Below are positions 43,201 to 55,233 of a DNA stretch of 64,000 bases, one piece after another. This stretch comes from Cordylochernes scorpioides (Eukaryota; Arthropoda; Arachnida; Pseudoscorpiones; Chernetidae). Position 1 is the stretch's first letter. Each line of letters begins with the position of its first letter. The notes under the pieces were generated by a model. That model was not told the DNA's origin and did not search any database. It saw only the letters and a list, made by a program, of their open reading frames with translations. The stretch is taken from contig CP092877.1 in the NCBI GenBank assembly GCA_030710605.1, forward strand, positions 44,190,406 through 44,254,405, in the 5' to 3' direction. Both the position numbers and the translations under genes were made by a program.

Positions 43201-44739
43201 TGAATGTGCGAGTTTGGGGGTTGTCATCCAGGTGGAGTCGGTATATTCCATTGTCAAGTATACCGTTCGCGAGGGCTGTGTTGTCTCTTTCGATGGTACA
43301 CCAATCTCTGTTAAACGTTACTTTACATCCGTTGGAGGTGGTCGCACTCACTGACAGAAGGTTGTCTGTTAGTTCCGGGATGTAGAGAACTTTTGTGAGA
43401 AGTAAGGTGTCAGTCTTTCCTTGGGGTGTGATGACTTTGATTTCTCCTTGTCCTATCCCTTTGACCTGCAGCTTATTGCCATTAGCAACCACAACATTTT
43501 GTGTTTGTTCTCTGTTAAGTTCAGTGAAGAAGCTTTCATCGTACGCCATATGAGATGTGGCTCCAGAGTCGACGAACCAGTTGTGTACACTTGCTTCTCG
43601 TTGAGTGCAATTGAGAGCTTTTGGGTTAGGTCCTTTTGTTGTTCTCTGATTTGTTGATTGTTCTTGGGTGACACTCGACTGATTTGTGTACTTTGGTACG
43701 TTTCCTCTTCTGAAGTTTTCATATTTGTACTCTTTGTTGCTGTTGTTTCGCTTTTGATAGTGCCAACATTCTTCTTTGGAGTGGTTTGGTTTGTGGCAGA
43801 AAGAACAGGATTTCTTCTCTTTTTCTCTTCTTTGGCTTGAAGCTCCGTGGAGGCTTTTTAAGGCTTTTGATCCGGTGCTTTCGTCTTTCGAGCTTTCTAC
43901 TCTGCGTGTGTGTTCATCAAGGAGTTTGTTCTTGGTAAATTCAAGCGTTAGCTCGTCATCAGGCCTTGATTCCAACATCGTGATGAGATTGGAGTAGCTC
44001 TTTGGAAGCGAGCAAAGCAGTATAGCCGTGATGTGAGAGTCTTTTAGTGTTTCGCCAATGGTTCGCAGTTTGTCAACAAGTTCCATCATGGTAGTGATAT
44101 GCTGTTGCATGTCTTTGTCTTCTTCGAGTTTTAAGCTGTATAGTTTCCTTAGCAAATAAATTTTTCCTGAGAGTGTTTTTCTTTCATAGATATTTTTAAG
44201 AGTGTCCCAGGTAGCTTTGGCTGTTAGTAGGTTTTTGACATGCACTATTTGTGAGTCGGCGATGCTTAGATTAATGATAGCTCTAGCTTTTGAGTCTTTC
44301 TTTTTCCATTCGATTTTAGGTTCATCTGGAATATTTTCGGTGACAACTTCCCAAAGATCTTCCTTTTGCAAGAGCATTTCAATTTTGAAAGACCATAGTG
44401 AGTAGTTATAGCCGTCGAGCTTATTTAGGGTTACATCGTGGCTCGGGAGTGACGCCATTTTTGCTAAGCCTTTTTTCTTTGTCTTAACTCGTTAGTTGAA
44501 TTTCATGCAATATTCAGTCTCATAATCTAATTGTTGTAAGATTTAGGTACTTACAGCTTGTAGGAAGGCATGAGGACGTTGAGGATTATATGATAATAAT
44601 CTTTATTATCCATTTAGCAAGAAAAACAAAGTTATGGTAGCGAACAGTTATTGTAATATAGAGAAGAAGGTAAACAAACAGTTGTGATGATGATAGGTCC
44701 AGTGTGGCGCTAGCTGTCGTAGCATTCAGTTATCCAACA
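40254..44739 (-). mobile_element. Copia element B, nearly intact
   Basis: Two 208 bp LTRs (40254-40461 and 44532-44739) that look identical base for base. The 5 bp target duplication is GTAAT/GTAAA. Next to the 5' LTR (44516-44529, read on the plus strand) lies CAGTCTCATAATCT, the anticodon arm of elongator tRNA-Met, so the primer would be a half-tRNA. The polypurine tract GCCGGGGATT precedes the 3' LTR. This is the youngest insertion of the nest. Confidence 0.93.
40452..44458 (-). CDS. Copia B gag-pol polyprotein with one frameshift
   Basis: ATG at 44458 (MASLPSHDVTLNKLDGYNYS). In order: Gag, zinc knuckle CSFCHKPNHSKEECWHYQ (~residue 218), protease DSGATSHM (~297), GAG-pre-integrase HDRLGHRN, integrase with HSDICGP, RTDNGREYV and VAERKNRS, RT with YVDDMLLAS, RNase H with AYSDATWASD. 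One polyprotein of ~1,330 residues is expected, usual for Copia. The first frame ends after 1,111 residues; the rest (RT tail, RNase H) continues from ~41125 to 40452 in another frame, after a single-base change. The last codons overlap the 3' LTR. No other damage is seen. Confidence 0.9.
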
Positions 44740-47700
44740 GTAAAACTAGCAAGGAAATTTGGAAAGCTCTACATGCCAGATATGAGGGCGATAAAAGGAA
44801 GATAATAATTGAAGCTAGAAATGACGTTTCTAGATTAGTAATGAAAAGGGAAGAAAAATGGGAAGATTATCTCTACAGAGCAGAAAGACTTTTGGAACAA
44901 GCCAGAATTCTAGGCGCTGATATTGAAGACGAAGAGTTTATCACTTCAGTTATAAGAGGTTTACCCCACAAATACAATCTCATCGTTCTTCAACTCAGCA
45001 ACCAAGAAACATTAACAATTTTTGACTTAAGAAACTCATTAAAACTCTACCACGAAAGATTTTCTAATGATACAAAGGAAGAAAATTCCTCAGCTTTTAA
45101 AGTCTACAGCAAGGACAATTATAAACATTACAAAGAAATGAAAACACCAAAGACATACAAATGCTTCATATGCCACAAACCAGGACACAAGGCAGCTGAA
45201 TGCTGGCACAACCCTGAAAACAAGAAAAATACAAATGTAAAGCAAACATTTGCATCACAAGGATCAAGTGGCTACAAAGCAAATACACCCAATAAAAATT
45301 CAAAGGCTACATTTGCCAAAGATGAAAATAGAAATGACTTTGCTAAACTTGTGAAGCAGCAAGACAATCTGGAACAACAATGGATTCTTGACAGTGGAGC
45401 TTCCAGTCACATGACATTTCACCTTGACCATCTGAAGAATATCCAAGCCATGAATAAGAAAATTACCTTGGCTGATGATAGCTACATCACATCAGAATCA
45501 ATTGGAGATGTAGAAATAAAGAACAGTGATGAAGAATCTATCATTCTGAAAGATGTACTCTATGTACCAAAATTAAGTGACAATTTAATATCTGTAAGCA
45601 AGCTCATTCAAGACAAAAAGCAGATTCTTTTTGACAATAAGGGTGGACACATTCAGAATGAAGAAGGAGACACTTTATTAACAGCATCAAAGATTGAAGA
45701 CTTCTACATAATCAATGAAGCTACTGATACATATCTCCCACCAACCCCAAAAACTTTAAAAATCAGTGACACATCATGGGATATATGGCATAAAAGACTT
45801 GGTCACATCAACGAAGAATACATGAAAATGATGCAAAACAATGCACTAGTACACAAATTTAACTGCAATACAAGAAAAGATCTGAATTGTGTAACATGCA
45901 CCCAAGCAAAATTCTCCAGAAAACCTTTTAAAGAAGTCAAATTTGATCAATCATCCCAATCTCTTGATCTCCTACATGTTGATCTCATTGGCCCTATACA
46001 ACCAATCTCAATTGGCAAAGCAAAATACATTCTAACAATAGTGGATGATTATTCAAGAAAAATATTTACAAACTTTCTTAAATCTATATCTGACACTCCA
46101 GATGCCATCAAGAATTTCATAGAAAGAATTGAAAAATCTTTAGAAAGAAAAGTAAAATCAATAAGAAGTGATAATGGCCTGGAATTTGTCAATTCTAATC
46201 TAGAATCATACTTTACAACCAAGGGTATTGAACACCAGAAAACAACTTTCTATTCTCCAGAACAAAATGGAAGATCAGAGAGAGCAAACAGATCTCTATA
46301 GAAGGCACCAGAGCACTCTTGATAGAAGCAGAACTGCCAACATTTTTTTGGGCTGAAGCCATGGATGCATTCACATACATTAAAAATAGAACCCCATCAA
46401 GACATAACAAAAGGTGCACTCCAGAAGAGCTTTTTACAGGAAGAAAGCCAACAATTGGACATTTGAAAATCTTTGGTTGTTTAGCAGAAATGTGGACCCC
46501 CAAACACAAAAGATCAAAATTTGAAAAAATCACCAAAACTGCAATTTTTGTAGGATACTCCAACAATAGAAAAGCCTATAGAATTTGTAACCCCCAAGAT
46601 TTCTCTATTACTGAAACCAGAGATGTAAAATTCTTTGAAACAAGAAAAGGATCAGAACTTTTAAATCAAGAAAAAGATAAGGTGACCCAAAATTATACCC
46701 TAATTAACTTGGGAGATGAAGATTCTGAGGAAAATTACCATCCATCTATAACAGAAGCAATCTTACAAGAAAATGCTTAATCACCAAATCAACAACACCA
46801 TTATGATCTGAGACCTCATCATCCTGGACCTGGATTCTATTATGAACCTTCCTTAAGTAATGTTGAAGAAATGGATAATGACTCACCTGATTCAAGTTAC
46901 CAAACTGGTGATACTGTTTTAAAGACATCTCATCAAGGATATTCTATACCCAACTGCTACAAAGAAGCTATGAATTTACCTGATTCTGAAAAGTGGATAG
47001 GAGCTATGGAAAGGGAGCTTGACTCTCTAAGGGAACATAAAGTTTGGACACTTCAACCACTTCCCAAAGGCTCTAAAGTAATCAAAAGTAAATGGATTTA
47101 CACCATCAAGAAAGATGCAACAACACAAGATAGAAAATACAAAGCTAGACTAGTTGCAACAGGCTACCAACAGAGATATGGCCAAGACTATGAAGAAATC
47201 TTCTCACCAGTCATCAAGAATGACTCACTTAGGGTCATACTAGCATTTGCAGCCATCATGCAATATGACATCAAATGTTTTGACATTGTTACTGCATACC
47301 TCTATGGGAACCTTGAAGAGACCATCTACATGAAACAACCTGAAGGATTTGAAGTGAGTGATAAAAGCTTAGTTTGTAAATTGAACCAAGCTATATATGG
47401 CCTGAAGCAATCAGGTAAAATATGGTATAACACTTTTACCCAATATCTTTTAAATAATGGCTTTAAAATATTTTCTGCTGATAAATGTGTATTTTGTTAC
47501 CAAAATAACAATTCACTCTTAATTCTTGGAATCTATGTAGATGACATAATTGCAATTTATTCAGATGAGAAAATATTGTCTAATGCAATCTCTAAAATAA
47601 AAAATAAATTTACTGTTAAGGAAAATATTGGAGACATCCATTTCCTTGGTATGGATATATTTAGGGATAAAAATAATAATAATATTTTCATCAATCAAGA

Positions 47701-48496
47701 GAGATTTGTTAATGAAATTTTATTAAAATTCAATATGCAGGAGTGTAAACATGCTTTAACACCACTTGATTTAAACACTAATTTAGCTATATTTGAAAAT
47801 TCACCTAAATGTGACATTAAAAAATATCAGGAAATTTTGGGCTCATTAATGTATTTGAGTGTAAGAACTAGGCCAGATATAGCTTTACCTTTAACACTTT
47901 TATCTAAATATTCAAATGACCCCAGAGAAATTCATATGTCTTCCTTAAAAAGAATTATCAGATATCTAAAAGGAACTAAAAGTTTAGGCTTATGTTATAC
48001 AAGTGAATATGGTACATTCATTAAAGCATTTTGTGATGCTAGTTGGAGAGATGGAAAAAATAAAGAAAAATCTATTACTGGCATTACTACTCATTTAGGC
48101 TCATGTCTCATATCATGGATGTCAAAGTCACAAGACAATACTGCTTTATCAACCTGTGATTCAGAAATGAATGCTTTATTGACCTGCTACAAAAGATGTG
48201 TATATTTGAAATACTTAATTGAGGAACTTTTTGCAAAAGTATATCATAAAAATGTTAATTTTAATATACAAATTAATTGTGATAACCAATCAGCAATTAC
48301 CCTTTGCCAAACTGGAGTTACTTCTCTTAAAAGTAATCATTTAATTAGAGCTGTTAATTTTTTACATGAAAATCTGATTGTTAATAATTATTCCATATTT
48401 TACACACCTTCATCTGATAATTTATCAGACTTTCTTACAAAAGCTGTATCCAAAGATAAACTAAGAAATACTTTAAAAATGATTAATGTCGTATAA
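44740..48496 (+). pseudogene. Copia A gag-pol, main part
   Basis: Continues from 40253: Gag (LEQARILGADIEDEEFITSV), knuckle CFICHKPGHKAAECWH, protease DSGASSHM, integrase (HVDLIGP, RSDNGLEFV, EQNGRSERANRS), RT (YVDDIIAIYSDE), RNase H (FCDASWRDGKNKEKSITG). A one-base frameshift lies near 46300 in the integrase and a TAA stop at 46778-46780 between integrase and RT. The frame then stays open to 48496 (TAA). Confidence 0.88.
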
Positions 48497-48847
48497 AAAA
48501 TTTAAAAAGAGATTGTTTACTTATTTGAATATATATTACTAATGACATATTTTGATTGTATTAAATATAATTTCGATTATATAAAATATGATTATTTTGG
48601 ATATATTTAATATGTGTGTTTTAAACTTTATTTCATACTGTGTATCATAAAATTCCAAACTTTGGAATCATTCCATTTGTAAATGAAGCAGCCATTTTGA
48701 AGGCGCGTTGAATTATGGGAGGCAACCATGAGGTGACGTCACGTCCCGGCCACCAGCCCGACGTTTCTCATTGTGTACCATATTTGAACTTTAAACTTTA
48801 ATTTAATTGAATTAATGGAAAATATTCCCCAAAATTACGGGGGGATT

Positions 48848-49143
48848 TGTTGCAAATATGTTGCCTATAATTTTGTGGAACATTTTTATTTAATATTTGA
48901 AAATATTCCTTATTGTTTTTTTAATTTTAAGTATGTTTAAAATTTACTATTATAAATAATTTTCTATGAAAGAAGATAAACAACGAGAGAAAAAAAGGAA
49001 AACAGAAGAACAAGCAAAGAAGAGACACCTTACGTGGTCCTTATATATCCTTTCCTTTAATTTTATATTTTAATAAATATTTTAATGATTATATAATTGA
49101 CGTGATCCCTATCTTCCCATTTAAACACGCACAAAAACCAACA
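48848..49143 (+). repeat. Copia A 3' LTR
   Basis: Matches 39601-39899; ends CCAACA before the AAAGA duplication. Confidence 0.9.
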
Positions 49144-49148
49144 AAAGA

Positions 49149-51057
49149 GCTCATCCCTTATATTCATTGCTGAGCCAAAAAAATGATTGGTTCTGGGGAG
49201 ACAATCAAGTGAAAGCTTTTGAGACCTTGATAAAGGCTCTTCATCATTCCCTACTCTGGCTATGTACAATCCCAGCTACAAAACATTCATTACAGCTGAT
49301 GCGTCTTCTTTTGGTTTAGGAGCATACCTCAGTCAAATAAATGGAAAGAATCAAAGGCAGATTATTGCATATGCATCTAGATCATTGTAGGAAACAGAGC
49401 GTAAATATGCTCAAATTGAAAAAGAGGCCTTAGCTCTTACTTGGGCCATGGATAAATTTTAAAATTATATCATAGACCTAGGAGTTGAGCTAGAAACAGA
49501 TCATGAGCCACTTATTTCTATATTTTCAACCAAAGCAGTGGAAGATTTGTCTCCAAGAATACAAAGAATGAAGTTACGCATGATGCCGTACTCCTTCAAA
49601 ATCAAATATATTCCTGGAAAGGAAAACATTCTGGCAGATGTTCTTTCCCGTGCCCCTAGGAGTAAGATTGGCAAGGAAGAACTACAAAAGAAATCTTAGC
49701 CTTCATCAATAATATGGAACTTCATTCAGATGTTTCTGATAAGTGGATTAAAGAAATTGCTGTTCATCAGAGTAAAGATCCTACAATCCAAAGAGTGAAA
49801 AGTTATGTTCAAGATCACTGGCCGGATAAAAGTAAACTTTCCCAAAAGGAAGTAGAATTTTGGCATGTACGGAATGACCTCATAATTATAAATAACCTTC
49901 TGATGAAAGGAAGCAGATATGTAGTCCCAGGATCTTTAAGATCCGAGATACTTAGCCGCATACATGAGGGTCTTCAAGGAGTTACTAAATGCAGAAGAAG
50001 AATGTGAGAAAGTGTTTATTGGCAAAAGTCCTACAAAGACGTTGAACAGATGGCTCTAAACTGTAATGAATGAATCAAAGAAAGCAGTTCAAGGAAAGAA
50101 CCAATTATCATGACTGACTTCCCAGATAGACCATGGAAGGAGGTTGCGATGGATCTTTGCCAATTTGAGGGAAAACACTTTTTGGTAATAACTGATTACT
50201 ATTCTCGTTGCCCAGAATTTAGTAGATTGGATAATTATCAGCAGAACCTGTGATCTTGCATACCAAGTCTATTTTCGCACGGCATGGAATATCAGAACTT
50301 GTAAGGACGGATAATGGTCCACAATTTAAAAACTATTTGTTCCAGAATTTTGAAAAAAGGTACGGATTTAGACACATCACGAGCAGCCCTAAATACCCCC
50401 AAAGTAATGGAATGGCAGAAAGTGCTGTGAAGATGATCAAGGCAAGATTGAAGAAATCGCAGGATCCTTATCTAGGTCTTCTAGCTTTTACAGAACTATC
50501 CCTTTGGAAAATGGATTCAGTCGATCTGAATTACTGATGGGAAGAAAATTAAGAACTGATCTTCCTTCTCATCCTGACCTTCTTAAGCCTACTCTGGTCA
50601 ACCAAAGACTTCTTAATCAGAAGGAACATAAATACAGAGAGAGGGAAAGAAGAAGTTACAACAATCATTGGAAAGTTCGAAGTCAGAAAGAGTTTGATGT
50701 CGGAGATCAAGTGTGGGTCAGAGATCTAAAAGTTCCTGGAACTATCATAGGCAGAGCAGACCAGCCGAGATCCTACTTAGTAAAGTCTCCAAAAGGATAA
50801 TTGAGAAGAAACAAAATTCATTTGGCTCCGAATTATAAACATATGGTTTCCAGAGAATGTGAAGAAAATATCCTGGAGGTAACCCAAGTGGATTTACCTG
50901 AGTCTTCAGAACAAGGCCCTTCTTCATCTGAGGTGGAACAACAAGACCCTTCTTCATGTGAGGTGGAACTCCAACAAGATTCTCAAAGACTGCAGGGGGA
51001 AGGTGGAACTTCAAGGACTGGCAGAGTGGTGAAACTGCCCGTGAGACTAACCCTTTA
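49149..51057 (+). pseudogene. Gypsy RNase H and integrase
   Basis: RNase H: FITADASSFGLGAYLSQ, ASRSL, EKEALALTWAMDKF, with TAG at 49388 and TAA at 49460. Then IKYIPGKENILADVLSRAP. The integrase has a zinc-binding start (HEGLQGVTKC), RTDNGPQFKNYLFQNF and NGMAESAVKMIKARLKK, i.e. the D and E of the DDE triad. A stop at 50005 and a frame change near 50500 follow. The C-terminal part ends at 51057 with a short repeat rich in PSSSEVE. Confidence 0.82.
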
Positions 51058-51071
51058 GCTTAAGGGGGAGG

Positions 51072-51196
51072 TGTTATATAATGTGTTCTATGAATAAGTA
51101 TTAAGATCATCATCAATTGGTATGTGATGGTGTGCTTTGTTGTAAAAAGAAAGAATGTGATGTGCCCTGTAAAAGTTATGTAATAAAAATAACTAA
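51072..51196 (+). repeat. Gypsy 3' LTR, truncated
   Basis: Matches 32560-32690, then goes directly into unit 2 sequence (AATCCCCTCTATATGG). The LTR end and one target duplication are lost. Confidence 0.78.
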
Positions 51197-52282
51197 AAAT
51201 CCCCTCTATATGGAAACGACACCTTAACATATATAAACAAATTTCTTATTTTCAAAATTATTAATCTAATTGTTTAAAGATGGCGTCCCACATAACAATA
51301 GGTATTGTTTACTCCCTCAAATAAATACTCGTAAACATAACTTCAGATATATACATCATGAAAAAGCTTATATATTAGATCAAAATAAGATCATTTATAA
51401 AAATATCTTCAAATGTTTCGAGGCGGCTCGGCGCACCTTTCTTCGAGGAGAATTTGACTCGAATCTCAGAAACTCAAGAGAATTTGAGCATTTCTGATAT
51501 CTATGAAATCCTTTGGATAATTTATTATGCAATAAGAATTAAACCCATAAAACTATAGATATGAGAAATGTGAAATGACCAATAATGTGGTATCTGTTGT
51601 GGCCATTAATATATGCTCATTTAAAGAATTGATTCTCAACTTGAAAGTTGTCACAATATGCCTATTAAATTTAAAATCCAAATAATGATCAAAACTTGAT
51701 AGAATAAGACAAATAATCAAATGATCAAGAAGAAGAGCAAAATTAACAGAGAATATATTGAAATAAAATCAAGATTAATTGACTTCATATAAGTGAATAT
51801 GCCCATAGACTAGTGGATGATCCAGCTCAGAAGTGGAAAATAGGAAAGAAAGAAAGAACAGTGTAAAAAAGTATCAGAAGCTGAAGAATCAAATCAAGCA
51901 AATTCTAGAAGTCGTGGAAGAATGGAAAAATAAAATAAAACTTGAGATTAACTTGATGGGCAAATGGAGACTGGACTCCCAGTAAAATACCGCGATAAAC
52001 ATGAGATCGGTACTTCGTGCCACATGCAGCATGACAACTCGTGAAAATTCCCGCTCCTTTCCAGCCGTAAACGTAAACAAACAAAATTTTGGAATTTCAC
52101 AAATCAATAGCAGTGACATTCCAAGTTTTCTGTCAATTCTCCGTCATCTCTGAGAAGATCTAATGAATTAAGCGGTAAATATGTTATGAAAAGCTGATTG
52201 AGTAGGATTAATTTAAATTGGCGGAAAATGTGCAAGTCCATACAGAATCAAGTAACAAATTCATCATGAAATAAGACCAATA

Positions 52283-53879
52283 CAACAACAACAACAAAAG
52301 CCTTTATTTAGGGCATTCCGCCCCATACAGGATTCGCCGTATTTACACGTCAACAAGAGGAGAGGGAAGAGGAAACATTTACAACAAAAATAAGGTTTGT
52401 TACCTATTTACAGATGGATCATCCTCCAGTATCCTTTGCCCTGCATTCTTTCTCATGCGCCCAGCTTCTGTACAGAACTTAAAGTATTTATCAATCAGTA
52501 ATTTATCATTCAGATCTGAAGAGAGAAGTTGACATATGCTATGGTATCTAAATTGACCAGAGGTAGGGCTTGGGAAAGTTCAGTACGTTTTTCTGTTAAG
52601 AGAGGGCATTGGAAGAAATAGTGAACCAAATTATCATCCATGAGATCCTTACAAAGTAAACAGTTCCGGCCATTTTCTTTTCAGAAGTCTTTTCTTTCTT
52701 CCCTGAAAAATTGCCATAAAACTCTGTTGTGCAACTAGTCTTTTGTTGGGAAGCGAGATATTTAATCGTAGGTACTCCTCTGTCATGAATGATTCACTCA
52801 AAATTTGTAGTGAGCAAAGTGGGTTGAATCAGTGATTTTCATCTGATCGTTTTGAATTAGTTGGTCTGTGGTAGTTCTAATTATGCCTGGCAATTCTTTC
52901 TGTATGGCTAAGTAGTCTTCGCAGCCCTTCAGAAAGGAATATCCCTTGGAGTCTAGAATTTTTATTAAATTTTGAGTAAAGCTGTTTTCTATTTCCTTTT
53001 TCGCGGTGACTTTCCAGAGATAATTTAAGCAAGCATGTGGTAATCTGCTCGTCTCCATTTTTAAATCCTGACCCAAAACTTTAATGTGAGTTTTACAGCA
53101 TTAAGTTCAGTTGATATTCTTCCACATTCTCTTCTGAGGACATATCCTGGTGTGAAGTTTGGTAAGTCTAAGAGACGACGAAGAAATGTATCTTGGGTAT
53201 TATTGACTGTCTTCAGCTGGTTGATTGCCCACATTGGTGCCGCATATAGTAAAGTAGGAAGAACAATAGTGTCAAGAAGTTTCATCACTGAGGTAAAGGA
53301 CTTTATTCGCGCCTTTGTAAGGATTCTCCAAAGTGCATTAATTGCATTCAGTGCTTTGTTTCTAAAGTATTGGGAAGCATATTGGGTCGAGATTTTTGTA
53401 GTGAGAGGGTAACCCAGATATGTATACTTAGCTACTATTGTCAGGGGTTGCTGACCCCAAAACCATGTCTCGGAACGAGCTGGTCTTCCACCGTTTCTAA
53501 ACACCATTATTTTAGATTTATTTTGGTTTAACGTTAGGCAGTTCTCTTCTAAGTACTTTTTAAGTAAGTTAATCTTCAATTGCAAATTTATTTTCGATTC
53601 TCCTAAGATCACTATGTCGTCTGCATACAGTAAAAGGTGTATAGTTCCATAATTCTCAAGATTTATGCCTGGCAATTCTGATTCATCGAACAGGTGTACC
53701 AGATCGTTTAGGAAGAGAATGAATAAATAAGGTGACAACGGCTCCCCTGCAATACTCCCGCTTGTATTTTGATAGCCTCCGTGAAGGAACCCCGCCATCT
53801 GACTGTTGCCGTCATTTTGGGTATAATAGTTCTTAATTAGTTTAATAAATCGGCAACTCAGACCATTTAATGCTAATTT
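52283..53879 (-). mobile_element. 5'-truncated LINE in unit 2
   Basis: An exact 15 bp duplication GAAATAAGACCAATA (52268-52282, 53880-53894). On the minus strand the 3' end is a (TTG)n tail. Units 1 and 3 lack it. Confidence 0.9.
52480..53879 (-). pseudogene. LINE ORF2, reverse transcriptase to C-terminus
   Basis: The frame 53061-53879 encodes the RT palm: SGSIAGEPLSPYLFILFLND, LLLYADDIVILGESKINLQL, CLTLNQNKSKIMVFRNG and YTYLGYPLTT. A frameshift near 53065 leads to 52798-53076, and broken frames further on show the C-terminal knuckle CLLCKDLMDDNLVHYFFQC. The N-terminal endonuclease is missing through truncation. The clade is uncertain. Confidence 0.82.
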
Positions 53880-54459
53880 GAAATAAGACCAATATTTGCC
53901 CACGTATAAGCTGAAAAGTGAGGAAACAACAATGGGAGCCTAAGTATAAGGTTTGAAATGTCTAGCGAACAAGTCAATAAATATCTAAGAGAATCAACAA
54001 GTTTATCTTTCTCTCCCAAACCTAAAAGTTATTTAAAAATATGAGCAGATGGATGCACATTGTCCAAACCCTCCGTCCCTGGTGTTTGTACTTCAGTTCC
54101 AACTGGACTAGACCCACCAAACACCAACAATGGAATTAAAGACTACCTAGAAACCTTTTAGGAGATAACGAACATTATCTCAGACCGTTGTTCATTTTGA
54201 TCATGTTTGATAAAATTCTTTCTCATCAATAGAGCTCAAATAAAAATATATGATGAAATAACTTGCAAATTGGACTCAAAATGCAAAAATCATCACTTGG
54301 AATCACCGAGGAAACCTAAGCTCCAATAATTCTCATCCAGAATAATATTCAAGTGCATTGTTCCCAAAGATGACCTGAACCCCAAACAACAATCCTAAAG
54401 ACCGGCACATCATAGAAAACTTGAGATAATCAACTAATATCATTACTACAATCATGGAA

Positions 54460-54700
54460 ATATTTATGAAAAAAAGTGTTTACCAGCCTTAGAGAAGTTA
54501 TTGAAACCGCGAGACCAATTGGGAAAGAGCAGTTTGGATTCAGTCCAGGATTCAGCCCATCCTATCACAGTTTTATTTGAGAAAATCCAAGAATTGAACT
54601 TTGAACAGACTCTGCTTATAAAACAAGAGATTCAACACCAGCCTATAAAGAAGATGTTCCATTCTTTATCCAAAGAAGGCTTCCTAAACAAATCACAAGA
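54460..54700 (+). pseudogene. LINE reverse transcriptase relic in unit 2
   Basis: Counterpart of 26400-26640; GKEQFGFSP can still be read, but part of the block is deleted. Confidence 0.55.
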
Positions 54701-55233
54701 ACAAGAATGATTCGCCTTGTGATAGTGTTTCTAGCAGAATTGGCTTTGATAATTTAAAGATAATAAATGCCATCATCCAAGTTCCCTGATAAAAAAATAT
54801 AATAGGAAAATAACCTGAAAAAGGCCAGAAGGACCAAACGCTGCGGGAAAATTTGTCAAACTTAACTGCTTTTCTTCTTTTGGACCGTCTGCTATTCCTG
54901 AAGTTGTTGCCCTGTTCCCCTGCAGAATCTGGCGCGGGAGGTCCCCTATCTTGCAGAAATGGCATTCCAAAACCTGGAGTCAAGTGAATCAGGTATTTCA
55001 AATCCTATATTTATTCTATATTTATATAATTCTATATTCCATCTTGTTAAATTTTAGATTAGATCATGTGGTTCAACTTTTTTTTTGTTCCTTTTGCAAA
55101 TCTAGTGCCTTTGTTCATATCTAGGTCTTCTGGTCATTTAGTACATTTGTTTTGTTCTGGGCATTAGTTTTTCATAGCGGTCCATCTGCCTATTTCGCGC
55201 GGGATTTCTGGTTTGTCCTTCTCACTGTTTATA

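Larger units (their letters stand above)
39601..49143 (+). mobile_element. Copia element A, split by Copia B
   Basis: LTRs of 299 bp (39601-39899) and 296 bp (48848-49143), TGTTGC...CCAACA, with an exact 5 bp target duplication AAAGA (39596-39600, 49144-49148). The primer site TGGTTATGGGCCCAG (39901) is complementary to the anticodon region of initiator tRNA-Met, as in Drosophila copia. A polypurine tract ACGGGGGGATT precedes the 3' LTR. Copia B sits in gag. Confidence 0.92.
32560..51196 (+). mobile_element. Gypsy LTR retrotransposon, K02A2.6-like, carrying nested insertions
   Basis: The 5' LTR starts TGTTATATAATGTGTTCTAT at 32560 and the 3' LTR at 51072 after a polypurine tract AAGGGGGAGG. 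The order is gag, protease, RT, RNase H, integrase, typical of Ty3/Gypsy. Two blocks of foreign DNA split it: a LINE insertion (35298-38917) and a Copia element (39601-49143). The 3' LTR breaks off at ~51196 and the right-hand target duplication is gone. Stops are scattered through all domains. Confidence 0.85.
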
